Part shown: positions 7,544 to 15,204 of the stretch, piece after piece
Layout: every line of letters starts with the position of its first letter
Position numbering within the stretch: position 1 is the stretch's first letter
Source of the DNA: Psychrobacter urativorans
GTDB lineage: Bacteria; Pseudomonadota; Gammaproteobacteria; Pseudomonadales; Moraxellaceae
DNA: 47,240 nt
Reading direction: 5' to 3'
Assembly (NCBI RefSeq): GCF_904846695.1
Contig: NZ_CAJHBR010000021.1
Coordinates: 1 to 47,240 of the forward strand
Made by a program: the position numbers and the translations under genes
The notes under the pieces: generated by a model
Told to the model about the DNA's origin: nothing
What the model saw: only the letters and a program-made list of their open reading frames with translations
Databases searched by the model: none

Positions 7544-9151
7544 CTAACGCGACAAAGCATGCGCTTGCTCGATAATATTGAAGCCGGCATTAATCTGTGC
7601 TCGTGTTGGCGCATGACCACGGCGTAATAGTTCACTAAAAGCCACTAACTCTTTATCACGGCCTAAAGTACTAGCAGCGCTGGCACGAGTATCCTCGCCT
7701 TTATCATCAAAATAATATTCGATATAGTTGAGCGTATCAGGCGAACCCAGCAATATATTATGATCAGGGGTAGCTGCATGACCACTATAGCGTAAGCTTT
7801 TGCCATACTGCATAGTCCAAAAGAAGGGAATTCGCTCATCTAAAGAAGGTACAGTATCGTCTCCTAAGATAGCCGCTGCGGTAACTAAACCATGTTGCAA
7901 TGCTACCCGCCAATGCTCAATACGCATACGTCCCATCTGTCCAGATGCCTTGGCAATATCGCCTAGCGCATAGACCCCATCACGTAGCTGCAAATGACTA
8001 TCGACTTGCACACCATCGGGGTCATTGACCTCTTTAAGCAAGTCAGTAAGCGGCGATACACCTGTACCTAAAATTATAATATCTGCGTCTAACTTAGTGC
8101 CATTTGCCAGAGTAACGCCACTAACCTGCTGACCGTTACCATTGATTTCATTAACCGTAGCATCCAGTACAAAGTTAATGCCATTGTCTTCATGCAATTT
8201 AATTAAAGCGTTGCTCACTGTTTCGGAGATGATAGTCTCCATTACTCGTGCGCTCTGACCGATCACTGTAATAGAGGCCGTATTGCCCGCTTGCGACAAG
8301 GCTGCGGCTACTTCCATCCCGATAAAGCCAGTACCGACGATCACTACGTGCTGATCTTGACTAGCCGCTTTGATAGTTTTGGCATCATCCATGCTGCGTA
8401 AAGTATAGACTCCTTCTAACTGGGCGCCTGTAATAGGAGGAACAATAGGCTTAGCACCGGTTGCTACTACTAAGAAATCAGCCGTTATATTATATTCAAC
8501 ATGGTGCTCATCTTTAATAATAACCGTACGCTCATTAGCAATAACGGCACTGACCGTTTGCTTTAGGCGTAATTCTATATTGTTTTTTTGTGCCCAATCC
8601 GCGCCGCCAAGCAGTAGCTTTTCTTCGGGCATATTACCTGCTAAAAAAGCTTTAGATAACAGCGGACGATTATACGGTGCTTTGTCCTCTTGGCTTAGTA
8701 AGGTGATTTTGCCACCATAACCTGTATTACGTAATTGATGGGCAGTCATAAAGCCTGCTGCCCCGCCACCAACGATAACCGTATGCGTGCCAGTGAGCTG
8801 ATCGTTTTTAACAGCCCTATCTATTTTGGCGGCAGTATTAACGATCAGATTATCCCCATCATCCGTCAACTGATACTGGGTGAGCCCTTCAGTAGCTACT
8901 GGCTCTAACAAAGTGCCGTCACGACTATCAAAAGTCGCATGATGCCAAGGGCAGACTACCCGATTGCCACACCGTAGACCTGTGCCTAAGTCTGCCCCAG
9001 CATGCGGACACTTGCCATCGAACGCCTGAAAGGTAGTGTCATCGCGGGTGATTAAAATGATACTATCATCCGCTTGCTTATATGACTTCATACCGCCATC
9101 TTCAATATCGGCTTTATTAATAGTGACTGTGGTAATAGTGGCCTGAGACAT
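7544..9151 (-). CDS. Rieske [2Fe-2S] - FAD/NAD(P)H oxidoreductase fusion (AIF-like)
   Basis: A 535-residue two-part protein. Residues 1-105 are a Rieske domain with Cys48-x-His50 and Cys67-x2-His70 (GKCPHAG and CPWHHATFD). From about 123 a pyridine-nucleotide disulfide oxidoreductase fold follows: FAD motif GGGAAG (128-133), YNRPLLSK typical of Rieske-type ferredoxin reductases, a second NAD(P)H fold VGTGFIGME (about 272-280), and YALGDIA that contacts FAD. This layout matches the AIF-like/nfrl group. It likely moves electrons from NADH through FAD to the Rieske centre, but the acceptor is unknown and no dioxygenase gene is adjacent. The ATG lies on the minus strand, divergent from truD. Confidence 0.85.
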   Translation of the reverse strand: MSQATITTVTINKADIEDGGMKSYKQADDSIILITRDDTTFQAFDGKCPHAGADLGTGLRCGNRVVCPWHHATFDSRDGTLLEPVATEGLTQYQLTDDGDNLIVNTAAKIDRAVKNDQLTGTHTVIVGGGAAGFMTAHQLRNTGYGGKITLLSQEDKAPYNRPLLSKAFLAGNMPEEKLLLGGADWAQKNNIELRLKQTVSAVIANERTVIIKDEHHVEYNITADFLVVATGAKPIVPPITGAQLEGVYTLRSMDDAKTIKAASQDQHVVIVGTGFIGMEVAAALSQAGNTASITVIGQSARVMETIISETVSNALIKLHEDNGINFVLDATVNEINGNGQQVSGVTLANGTKLDADIIILGTGVSPLTDLLKEVNDPDGVQVDSHLQLRDGVYALGDIAKASGQMGRMRIEHWRVALQHGLVTAAAILGDDTVPSLDERIPFFWTMQYGKSLRYSGHAATPDHNILLGSPDTLNYIEYYFDDKGEDTRASAASTLGRDKELVAFSELLRRGHAPTRAQINAGFNIIEQAHALSR

Positions 9152-9514
9152 AAGTTATCCTTAACGGTGGCGATTGCTACCTGATGGGTTATGATTGATT
9201 GCTATTGATTAGATGGTAAAATATCGACTAGCCTTACTATAAAATAAATATTTCACTCAGCAGCAACTTATTAAACATTATGTTATGCGTTGATAATATG
9301 TTATTCATTGATAGTATGTTATTCATTGATCGCATGTTACGCATTGATAGTAACAAGACCCCTTAGCATTCGATGTGTATTTGTATATCTGCCACGTTGC
9401 AAAACGTAACTTCTGCATTCAACGACTTAGTTCCACTATAGAAAACCTACTTTTTAAGCCTTCTATTTGCTTATAGGCTGCTTTGCCCTTAACCCTATCA
9501 TAGACGATCATTTT
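9152..9514. other. Divergent intergenic region between Rieske gene and truD
   Basis: This stretch of about 360 bases must hold both promoters. It contains four 18-bp direct repeats (9281-9352) and little else that I can name. An in-frame TTG at 9467 would lengthen TruD by 16 residues, but the ATG at 9515 is the more natural start. Confidence 0.5.
9281..9352. repeat. 18-bp tandem repeat, four copies
   Basis: Unit TGTTATTCATTGATAGTA, copies at 9281, 9299, 9317 and 9335 with two to four substitutions each. It is centred between two divergent genes, so it could be promoter-proximal iterons or a neutral duplication. Confidence 0.9.
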
Positions 9515-10801
9515 ATGACTTCTCAAGACCCTAATATTACTGAGCCTGTATCTACTCCTATTACTAGTAATCAGCCTTCTGATTCACAACATTTTGACCG
9601 CTCAAGCTCAAATGACTCAAGCTCAAATGATTTGAGCTTAGCCATTGCAAACTTCGACAGCTTAAGTTTAGAGGTTGCGACATTGATAGATACGGCGCTA
9701 CTAGCGCAACCAACGTTGCCACCTATTAAACTAGCGTACTATAAATCGTCTAATGAAGACTTTATAGTCAATGAAATAATGGCTGTAGACTTTAGCGATA
9801 AAGGCGAGCACTTGTGGCTACATATCCAAAAATCAGGCATGAATACCGCCTATATTGCCAAACTACTAGCTGAGTGGGCAGACATCCCCTTACGCGATGT
9901 CGGCTATTCAGGACTAAAAGATCGGCATGCACTAACAACACAATGGTTCAGCTTACGCATTCCCAAAAAGCAGTTGCCAGCAACCGTTTTTGCCCCAAGC
10001 GACTTAGGTGATAACGAGACGGTAGAAATTATTGACCAACGTTGGCATAACAAAAAACTCAACCGTGGCGCACATCGGGCTAATGAGTTTGTTATTACTC
10101 TGCGTGATATAGAATTCGCTAATGATCTACAAGTGACGGCTAACCATGAACTTGTCGAGCAGCAGCTAAAAACCATAATGAGTACTGGCGTGCCCAACTA
10201 TTTCGGTCCACAGCGCTTCGGTCGTCATGCCAGTAATATCAGAGAGGCGCTTAGACTGTTTGCTCAGCCTATTGAAAAAGACAAGCCCAGCGGCAAAAAG
10301 AGTAAACGTAAACGTGTGCCACGCGAGCAACATACTATGGCACTATCTGCAGCGCGCAGTGTTATTTTTAATGAAATTTTGAACGCCCGAGTGGTTGATG
10401 GCAGCTGGAACACGGGACTGGCAGGAGAAGTATTCAATCTTGACGGCTCAGGGTCGATCTTTAGTAGTGAGCAATTGGACGATACTTTACAAGCACGTCT
10501 CGATAGCGGAGATATTCATCCGACCGCAGTAATGTGGGGTGTAAATAACGATAAAGTGGCAGGCCCAGCGGCTCAGTTAGAGACTGAGGTAGTACGGAAA
10601 AGCGCTTTATTGACTGTGCTGGCTACAGGTCTAGAGCATCATGATATCAAAGCACAGCGTCGAGCTTTGCGGCTGCCAATAGAAGCATTGTCATGGCAGT
10701 GGCTAGATGAGCAATCACTAGTATTGCGCTTTAGCCTAACTACCGGTAGCTTTGCTACTAGTGTATTGGCCAGCTTGACTCAAGTATTAAAGACAGCTTA
10801 G
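9515..10801 (+). CDS. truD: tRNA pseudouridine-13 synthase TruD
   Basis: TruD converts U13 of tRNA-Glu to pseudouridine. The family core begins near residue 70 (IKLAYYKSSNEDFIVNE) and carries the catalytic Asp136 in YSGLKDRHALTTQWFSL, then NRGAHRANEFVITLRD and VPNYFGPQRFGRH, all diagnostic. From the ATG at 9515 the product is 428 residues, against about 350 for the E. coli enzyme. The excess is a Ser/Asn/Thr-rich N-terminal extension of about 65 residues containing an exact 15-bp tandem duplication, plus a basic insert (KKSKRKRVPR). The extension is outside the catalytic fold. The RBS is weak, so a later start cannot be excluded. Convergent with the diguanylate cyclase gene. Confidence 0.93.
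   Translation: MTSQDPNITEPVSTPITSNQPSDSQHFDRSSSNDSSSNDLSLAIANFDSLSLEVATLIDTALLAQPTLPPIKLAYYKSSNEDFIVNEIMAVDFSDKGEHLWLHIQKSGMNTAYIAKLLAEWADIPLRDVGYSGLKDRHALTTQWFSLRIPKKQLPATVFAPSDLGDNETVEIIDQRWHNKKLNRGAHRANEFVITLRDIEFANDLQVTANHELVEQQLKTIMSTGVPNYFGPQRFGRHASNIREALRLFAQPIEKDKPSGKKSKRKRVPREQHTMALSAARSVIFNEILNARVVDGSWNTGLAGEVFNLDGSGSIFSSEQLDDTLQARLDSGDIHPTAVMWGVNNDKVAGPAAQLETEVVRKSALLTVLATGLEHHDIKAQRRALRLPIEALSWQWLDEQSLVLRFSLTTGSFATSVLASLTQVLKTA
9601..9630. repeat. Exact 15-bp in-frame duplication within truD 5' extension
   Basis: CTCAAGCTCAAATGA is present twice head to tail, duplicating the five residues SSSND. It lies in the non-conserved N-terminal extension. Confidence 0.9.
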
Positions 10802-10828
10802 GGCCTAGTTTACATAAACGCTTAGCTG

Positions 10829-10864
10829 CTGTTTCAGTGACTGTTTCAGTAGCTGTTTCAATAT
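10829..10864. repeat. 12-bp tandem repeat downstream of truD
   Basis: CTGTTTCAGTGA, CTGTTTCAGTAG and CTGTTTCAATAT lie head to tail at 10829, 10841 and 10853, in the short gap between the convergent truD and diguanylate cyclase genes. Confidence 0.85.
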
Positions 10865-10877
10865 CTAGGTCGGGTAT

Positions 10878-12365
10878 TTAAGTACCATAAATCGACTCAG
10901 CTACAGGGGGCTCTAAAAGTCCTTCTGCTTGCAAATTATTGGCACTCACTACTTGATTACGGCCACGATCTTTAGCTTTATATAAAGCTTTATCAGCGGT
11001 ACTAATTAAGTGTTGACAGAGATCTGCAGGCAGCTTTACTTTTGCAAGAGCTAATGCTGCCTTTGATTGACTATGTTCGGCTGATCTAAGAAAGCTCAAC
11101 TTACTCTTGCCAAGTTTTCGCCTTGCTGCTGGGATGTTGCGATTCGCACATTCTTCTTTAATAAGTCTCAATTTATTATGAGTCAAAGTATAAAGACCAA
11201 GGCTAACTGTAACCATCAAGTCAATGTCCTTAGTAACTCGTATAATATGCTGAGCGATATTTACACGCAGTTGCTCAGCGATTGCTAGCGCTTCATCATG
11301 AGAAGTATCCGGCAAAGCCATCAAAAACTCTTCACCACCATAACGGCTAATAATGGCTCGATCCGGTACAGTAGTAGAAAAAATATGCGCCACTTCACGC
11401 AGCGTTTGGTCTCCCACTTCATGCCCATAACTATCATTAATATTTTTGAAAAAATCTAAATCCAATAACACCACACTATAATCTTTTTCCGAACACTGCA
11501 TAAGTGTTTGCTGCATCTGTTTAAGACCATGGCGGCGATTATTCAATAAAGTCAATTCGTCTTGGTTAGCGTGTTGCAAGATTTCGTTTTTACTATTGTC
11601 TAATACTACTAATAAGGTTCGAAAGGCATAAACTATAAAAATAGCTTTGGGCAATGCCAGATATATATGAGTTAAGCGCCAGAAAAAAGCTGATGAGAGC
11701 TGTACTTCATTGACGCTATTCCAGCCTAGTGCATCATTTTTGAAGATTGAGGCCGCAATAGCGTTCTCGATAGCCATGACCTCATTATAAGTAAGATAAC
11801 TATAAGCATCGAACACAGGGTAAGTTATGGTGAGCTGACGTAGATTGGGTAAATTAATGCCGAAATAAGGAGTAGCAATTGCCAATAAAATCAACACTAC
11901 TTGTAACAAAAACACGCGCCAGACATACAGACGTTTCATTAGCATCATACCCAGCATCGAGCCACCAACTAGTGACACGCCAGCATATAAACTGCTATAG
12001 CCCATCATCACTATGACGGTAGCTATATAGAGGGTATAAGGTAAGATAAGACCGATTTGCCATCTATTTAAAGCATTATCGTCATTTTTGATACCAGATA
12101 AGCGTCCTATCATCCACCAAAAAAACAACCCTGAGAGGGTGATACCTAGCCACAACGGATACAAAGAATGGATATCAACGTAACCACTAAGTTCGTCTTG
12201 TCGTATCCATACCATCAGACACCATAGCCAATGTAAAGCTACCTCCATCGTTATAAATAATGCTAATAGCGATGCTCGGTCTGCGGCTGGCAAATCAAAG
12301 ATAATGTGAGTGAGTTTTTTATAGCCAGGTTTATAAATCGAAACTGCCATCAATAACTGCCGCAT
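10878..12365 (-). CDS. Membrane-bound diguanylate cyclase (GGDEF) with internal insertion
   Basis: A 495-residue protein. The first ~255 residues hold several hydrophobic segments (about 33-54, 68-87, 103-122, 125-143, 150-168, 233-256), so a membrane sensor of unknown ligand. A GGDEF domain follows: DELTLLNNRR, metal-binding Asp302/Asp304 in LLDLDFFKNIND, and the active-site GGEEF (343-347). It should make cyclic di-GMP from GTP. The inhibitory I-site RxxD is absent (PDRA at that place). Between the strand TVSLGLYTL and the final helix ADKALYKAKDRGRN there is a Lys/Arg-rich insert of about 50 residues not found in typical GGDEF domains. The start is uncertain: the first ATG lacks a good RBS and Met6 is possible. 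Confidence 0.88.
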   Translation of the reverse strand: MRQLLMAVSIYKPGYKKLTHIIFDLPAADRASLLALFITMEVALHWLWCLMVWIRQDELSGYVDIHSLYPLWLGITLSGLFFWWMIGRLSGIKNDDNALNRWQIGLILPYTLYIATVIVMMGYSSLYAGVSLVGGSMLGMMLMKRLYVWRVFLLQVVLILLAIATPYFGINLPNLRQLTITYPVFDAYSYLTYNEVMAIENAIAASIFKNDALGWNSVNEVQLSSAFFWRLTHIYLALPKAIFIVYAFRTLLVVLDNSKNEILQHANQDELTLLNNRRHGLKQMQQTLMQCSEKDYSVVLLDLDFFKNINDSYGHEVGDQTLREVAHIFSTTVPDRAIISRYGGEEFLMALPDTSHDEALAIAEQLRVNIAQHIIRVTKDIDLMVTVSLGLYTLTHNKLRLIKEECANRNIPAARRKLGKSKLSFLRSAEHSQSKAALALAKVKLPADLCQHLISTADKALYKAKDRGRNQVVSANNLQAEGLLEPPVAESIYGT

Positions 12366-12544
12366 AAAAATAAATGAGGTTAAACAACTTTATATTGGCA
12401 AGCTTTAAATCAATTAGCAATACCTCACTCATAAAGGGCGCTAATTAAAGATGGACGGTCGATATTGCTATCAGAACTGCTGATTAACCTGTAAAAATAT
12501 GGGCTTTGTCGATGCACAGACTAACATTAACGTCGAATAATAAG

Positions 12545-13426
12545 TTAGGCTAAACTGGCAAAGGCCTGCCAGATGCCTTGCTGATCAGCATTGACAGTAG
12601 GCACGTCACCGATGCGTCGCCAAGGCATATTACTACCATGAAAATCGCTGCCAACAGAAACCGCCAACTTATGCTCAGCAATACTCCGATCTACCATTCT
12701 ACGGGTACTTAATGGCTCACTGTCAGCCGGCAGCTCACAGCCATCGCCGCCAAGCGCAGCAAATTCTTCAATAAGCTTACGTACTCGAGTTGCCGATAGT
12801 TGATAGCGAGTCGCATGGGCCAATACTGCCTTGCCACCACAAGCTTGAATCAATTCAATCCCCTTCTGCATACTCAGGGCTTCAATGGCAACATAAGCTG
12901 GCTTGTTATCAGCTAAGTATTTATCAAAAGCTTTTTGTACCGTTTTAACTTCGCCACGCTCGAACAATACTTGTCCAATATGAGCGCGCCCAACTGCTTT
13001 AGCGTTGCCGCCAGCTTTAGTCAGAATCTGTTGCCAAAGCTCGTCATAATCAATACCTAACAGTGCGCTAAGTTTTTCAGTAATACGTTGACCACGAGTA
13101 GCACGACTGTCTTGTAGTTGTTGTAGAGTGGCATGCATACGCGCGCGATCCGTAAAATCCAAGCCTAGCACGTGGATAATTTTGTTGGTTGATTTGTTCT
13201 TACCATAACCACCACTTAGCGTATGCTCACAACTGATCTCTACGCCGTTAATAAGCTGCATACCATGAGAATCGGCGGCTACGCGTGCCTCATCAATGCC
13301 TAATAAGGTGTCATGATCGGTTAATGCCAGCACCGTAACCCCAGCGGCGTGCGCCCGTTCTATTACCTCTGTAGGCGCATAAGTACCATCGGAGCAGGTA
13401 CTATGACAATGTAAATCGACTTTCAT
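12545..13426 (-). CDS. rnm: PHP-domain 5'-3' exoribonuclease RNase AM (YciV/TrpH)
   Basis: A 293-residue PHP phosphoesterase. The N-terminal metal motif is MKVDLHCHSTCSDG with His6 and His8, followed by LALTDHDTL (motif 2), NGVEISC, ALAHATRY and the late VGSDFHG motif, together supplying the trinuclear metal site. E. coli YciV has been characterised as RNase AM, which trims 5' ends of rRNA, and as a 3',5'-nucleotide bisphosphatase. The length and motif order match. It is divergent from yciB with about 250 bases between; in enterobacteria the two are also near neighbours. The start at MKVDLHCH is natural because the fold begins there. Confidence 0.9.
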   Translation of the reverse strand: MKVDLHCHSTCSDGTYAPTEVIERAHAAGVTVLALTDHDTLLGIDEARVAADSHGMQLINGVEISCEHTLSGGYGKNKSTNKIIHVLGLDFTDRARMHATLQQLQDSRATRGQRITEKLSALLGIDYDELWQQILTKAGGNAKAVGRAHIGQVLFERGEVKTVQKAFDKYLADNKPAYVAIEALSMQKGIELIQACGGKAVLAHATRYQLSATRVRKLIEEFAALGGDGCELPADSEPLSTRRMVDRSIAEHKLAVSVGSDFHGSNMPWRRIGDVPTVNADQQGIWQAFASLA

Positions 13427-13559
13427 GGTTTTGGCCTTATCCTAGCTTTAGATGTTTTAGAGCTAGAGAAATTAGAGGGATAAATAGTCGTTACTTTAAA
13501 TAAAATAATAGTTCTAAATAAAACTAACGATTCAGAATAAGTTGTGCTAACTCATTCGC

Positions 13560-13588
13560 TTATGCTTATTATAGCGGTATATTATAAT
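13560..13588 (+). promoter_or_regulatory. Candidate promoter of yciB
   Basis: TATAAT at 13583-13588 is a consensus -10. A weak -35 (TTATGC, 13560-13565) stands 17 bases upstream. It lies about 90 bases ahead of the yciB ATG. Confidence 0.5.
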
Positions 13589-13628
13589 AGATAACGAATA
13601 TAGACTGTGTTTGCTTTTTTTTAGCCCA

Positions 13629-13665
13629 GTAGAGGTGTAAACTATCCTCTACGTTTTTGTAGGAT
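13629..13665 (+). promoter_or_regulatory. Hairpin pair in the yciB leader
   Basis: GTAGAGG (13629-13635) pairs perfectly with CCTCTAC (13646-13652), followed by GTTTTTG. The CTAC of the second arm can instead pair with GTAG at 13659-13662, next to the only SD-like AGGA. The two stems are mutually exclusive, an arrangement that could attenuate or gate translation. Inferred from base pairing only. Confidence 0.4.
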
Positions 13666-13677
13666 ATTCCACCTGAT

Positions 13678-14229
13678 ATGAAAGCCTTATTAGACTTCAT
13701 TCCGCTGATTGCTTTTTTTATAGCTGCTCGTACTCACGGTATTTTGGCAGCCGCGGGCGCTTTACTTGTTGCCACCCTGATCATCTATGCTATCCACTTT
13801 ATCCGTCAAAAAGGTAAATTTGAGAAGCAACAATGGGTAGTTTTATTACTGACTATTGTCTTTTGTGGCGGGACCTTATTACTACGTGATGATATTTACT
13901 TACGTTGGAAGTCCCCTATTATCAATGGTATCTTCGCTTTAACCTTAGTAGTCAGTGTGGCTATCAATAAACCGTTGATGCAATTGGCTATGAAGGATGT
14001 CTTCAGTCTCTCAATGAGGGGTTGGAAAAAGCTAACTTTGGTATGGGCAGTATTCTTCGCTATGATGGCGGTACTACATTATATCACGGCATTTACTATG
14101 TCAGATGAGGCTTGGATTAACTTTAAAACTTATGGCTGGATTCCGATTATGCTAGTGTTTGTAATCGCTCAGTTTGCTGTTTTAAAGAATCATCTCAATC
14201 CAGCATTGACTGATAAAACCGCTAAATAA
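13678..14229 (+). CDS. yciB: Inner-membrane septation/intracellular septation protein YciB (IspZ)
   Basis: A 183-residue integral membrane protein beginning MKALLDFIPLIAFFIAAR, the hallmark N-terminus of the YciB/IspZ family, with five hydrophobic segments and the internal YLRWKSPIINGIFALTL and FWxxF-like WAVFFAMMAVLHY elements. Length equals the E. coli protein (179). The family affects cell-envelope integrity and septation in enterobacteria and Shigella; the biochemical role is not established. It heads a plus-strand run with yciI (54-base gap) and a coiled-coil membrane protein, the same yciB-yciI pairing seen in E. coli. Confidence 0.93.
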   Translation: MKALLDFIPLIAFFIAARTHGILAAAGALLVATLIIYAIHFIRQKGKFEKQQWVVLLLTIVFCGGTLLLRDDIYLRWKSPIINGIFALTLVVSVAINKPLMQLAMKDVFSLSMRGWKKLTLVWAVFFAMMAVLHYITAFTMSDEAWINFKTYGWIPIMLVFVIAQFAVLKNHLNPALTDKTAK

Positions 14230-14283
14230 GTTACTAAATCCATATAGTTTTTCCTATTATTTAAGCCTTATTGAGGAGTCCTA

Positions 14284-14595
14284 ATGCCCTTATTTGCGAT
14301 CATTGGTCATGATGTTGCTAACAGTGCTGAGCAACGCAAACTTACTCGTGACGAGCATTTAGCACGCCTACAAACTCTCGATAGTGAGCAACGTCTACTC
14401 GTTGCTGGGCCTACTCCTATTGCACACCACCAAAGCGGCGATACAATACAGATGTCTGGCAGTATTGTCATCGCTGACTTTGTATCCCTTGAGGCGGCAC
14501 AAGCTTGGGCAAGTGCTGAGCCTTACTTACGTGATGGTGTATATAGCCATGTCGATATTAAACCTTTTATCCACGTTTTACCTAAACCTATATAA
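14284..14595 (+). CDS. yciI: YCII-family protein
   Basis: A 103-residue single-domain protein with the YCII ferredoxin-like fold: FAIIGHDV strand, DEHLARLQTL helix with His25, LLVAGPTP turn, GSIVIADFVSLEAAQAWASAEPY and a final strand. Members resemble muconolactone isomerase and dehydrochlorinases, but most, including E. coli YciI, have no assigned reaction. AGGAG stands five bases ahead of the ATG. Lying 54 bases after yciB and 13 bases before the next start, it is very likely cotranscribed with both. Enzymatic activity is unproven. Confidence 0.88.
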   Translation: MPLFAIIGHDVANSAEQRKLTRDEHLARLQTLDSEQRLLVAGPTPIAHHQSGDTIQMSGSIVIADFVSLEAAQAWASAEPYLRDGVYSHVDIKPFIHVLPKPI

Positions 14596-14608
14596 AAGGT
14601 CCGCCATC

Positions 14609-15070
14609 GTGAGTGCATTGTTTACCTCAAAATACTCAACACCTACTAATAGGCTAGTGTCCGTTATTTATCAGCGCTCTAGTTATCAATTTATAGCTGT
14701 TTGTCTTAGCTTATTTATAGCTTTTTCAGCGCAAGCATTACCAGTAGCAGCTGGTGCTCCTTCAGCTCAGCCTGCTATAGCTACTGAGGCTAATACCGAC
14801 CAGCCGACAGCTGAAGCTGCGACTATAGATAACACTTTAGCCGCGCAATTAAAGCCGTCAAATCAGGCACTTTCTGCTGCCAATCAAAAGTTGCTTAGCC
14901 AAAATGCGCAATTACAAAGACAAGTCAATGACCTGCAAACGCAGACTAATGTCTTAGTATATGAGAGTAAAGGCCAGCTGTTTTTATACGGTGCTTTTAC
15001 TGTACTAATAAGTCTCTTAGTAGGTATCTTTGTCTCTTGGTTAGTGTTTGTGCGGCGGGAACGTTGGTAG
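14609..15070 (+). CDS. Signal-peptide, coiled-coil, C-terminal TM protein (TIGR04211-like tail)
   Basis: The long open frame here reaches back into yciI, but the supported start is GTG 14609 with AAAAGG ahead, giving 153 residues. It has a signal sequence (about 22-43, ending AQALPVA), an Ala/Thr-rich linker, a coiled coil (about 82-120, LSQNAQLQRQVNDLQTQT) and one TM segment near the C-terminus followed by RRERW. The last part resembles the C-terminal coil-TM-basic tail of TIGR04211 (YgiM-like) SH3 proteins, but no SH3 domain is present. Function unknown; probably an inner-membrane protein with its coil in the periplasm. It follows yciI by 13 bases. Confidence 0.7.
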   Translation: MSALFTSKYSTPTNRLVSVIYQRSSYQFIAVCLSLFIAFSAQALPVAAGAPSAQPAIATEANTDQPTAEAATIDNTLAAQLKPSNQALSAANQKLLSQNAQLQRQVNDLQTQTNVLVYESKGQLFLYGAFTVLISLLVGIFVSWLVFVRRERW

Positions 15071-15204
15071 TAGTATGCTAATAGCTGGTTTTTTATAAAA
15101 ATTGTGCTAACTATTTTCATAATACTAACTATTTTTATAATGCTAATCCTCTAAAACAAATACTCTAAGACCTCTAGCTGTGAATGACGCTACTCTTATA
15201 ACTG

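Noticed and set aside
9281..9352. CRISPR array
   Set aside because: Repeats of 18 bp are contiguous with no spacers, and no cas genes are present.
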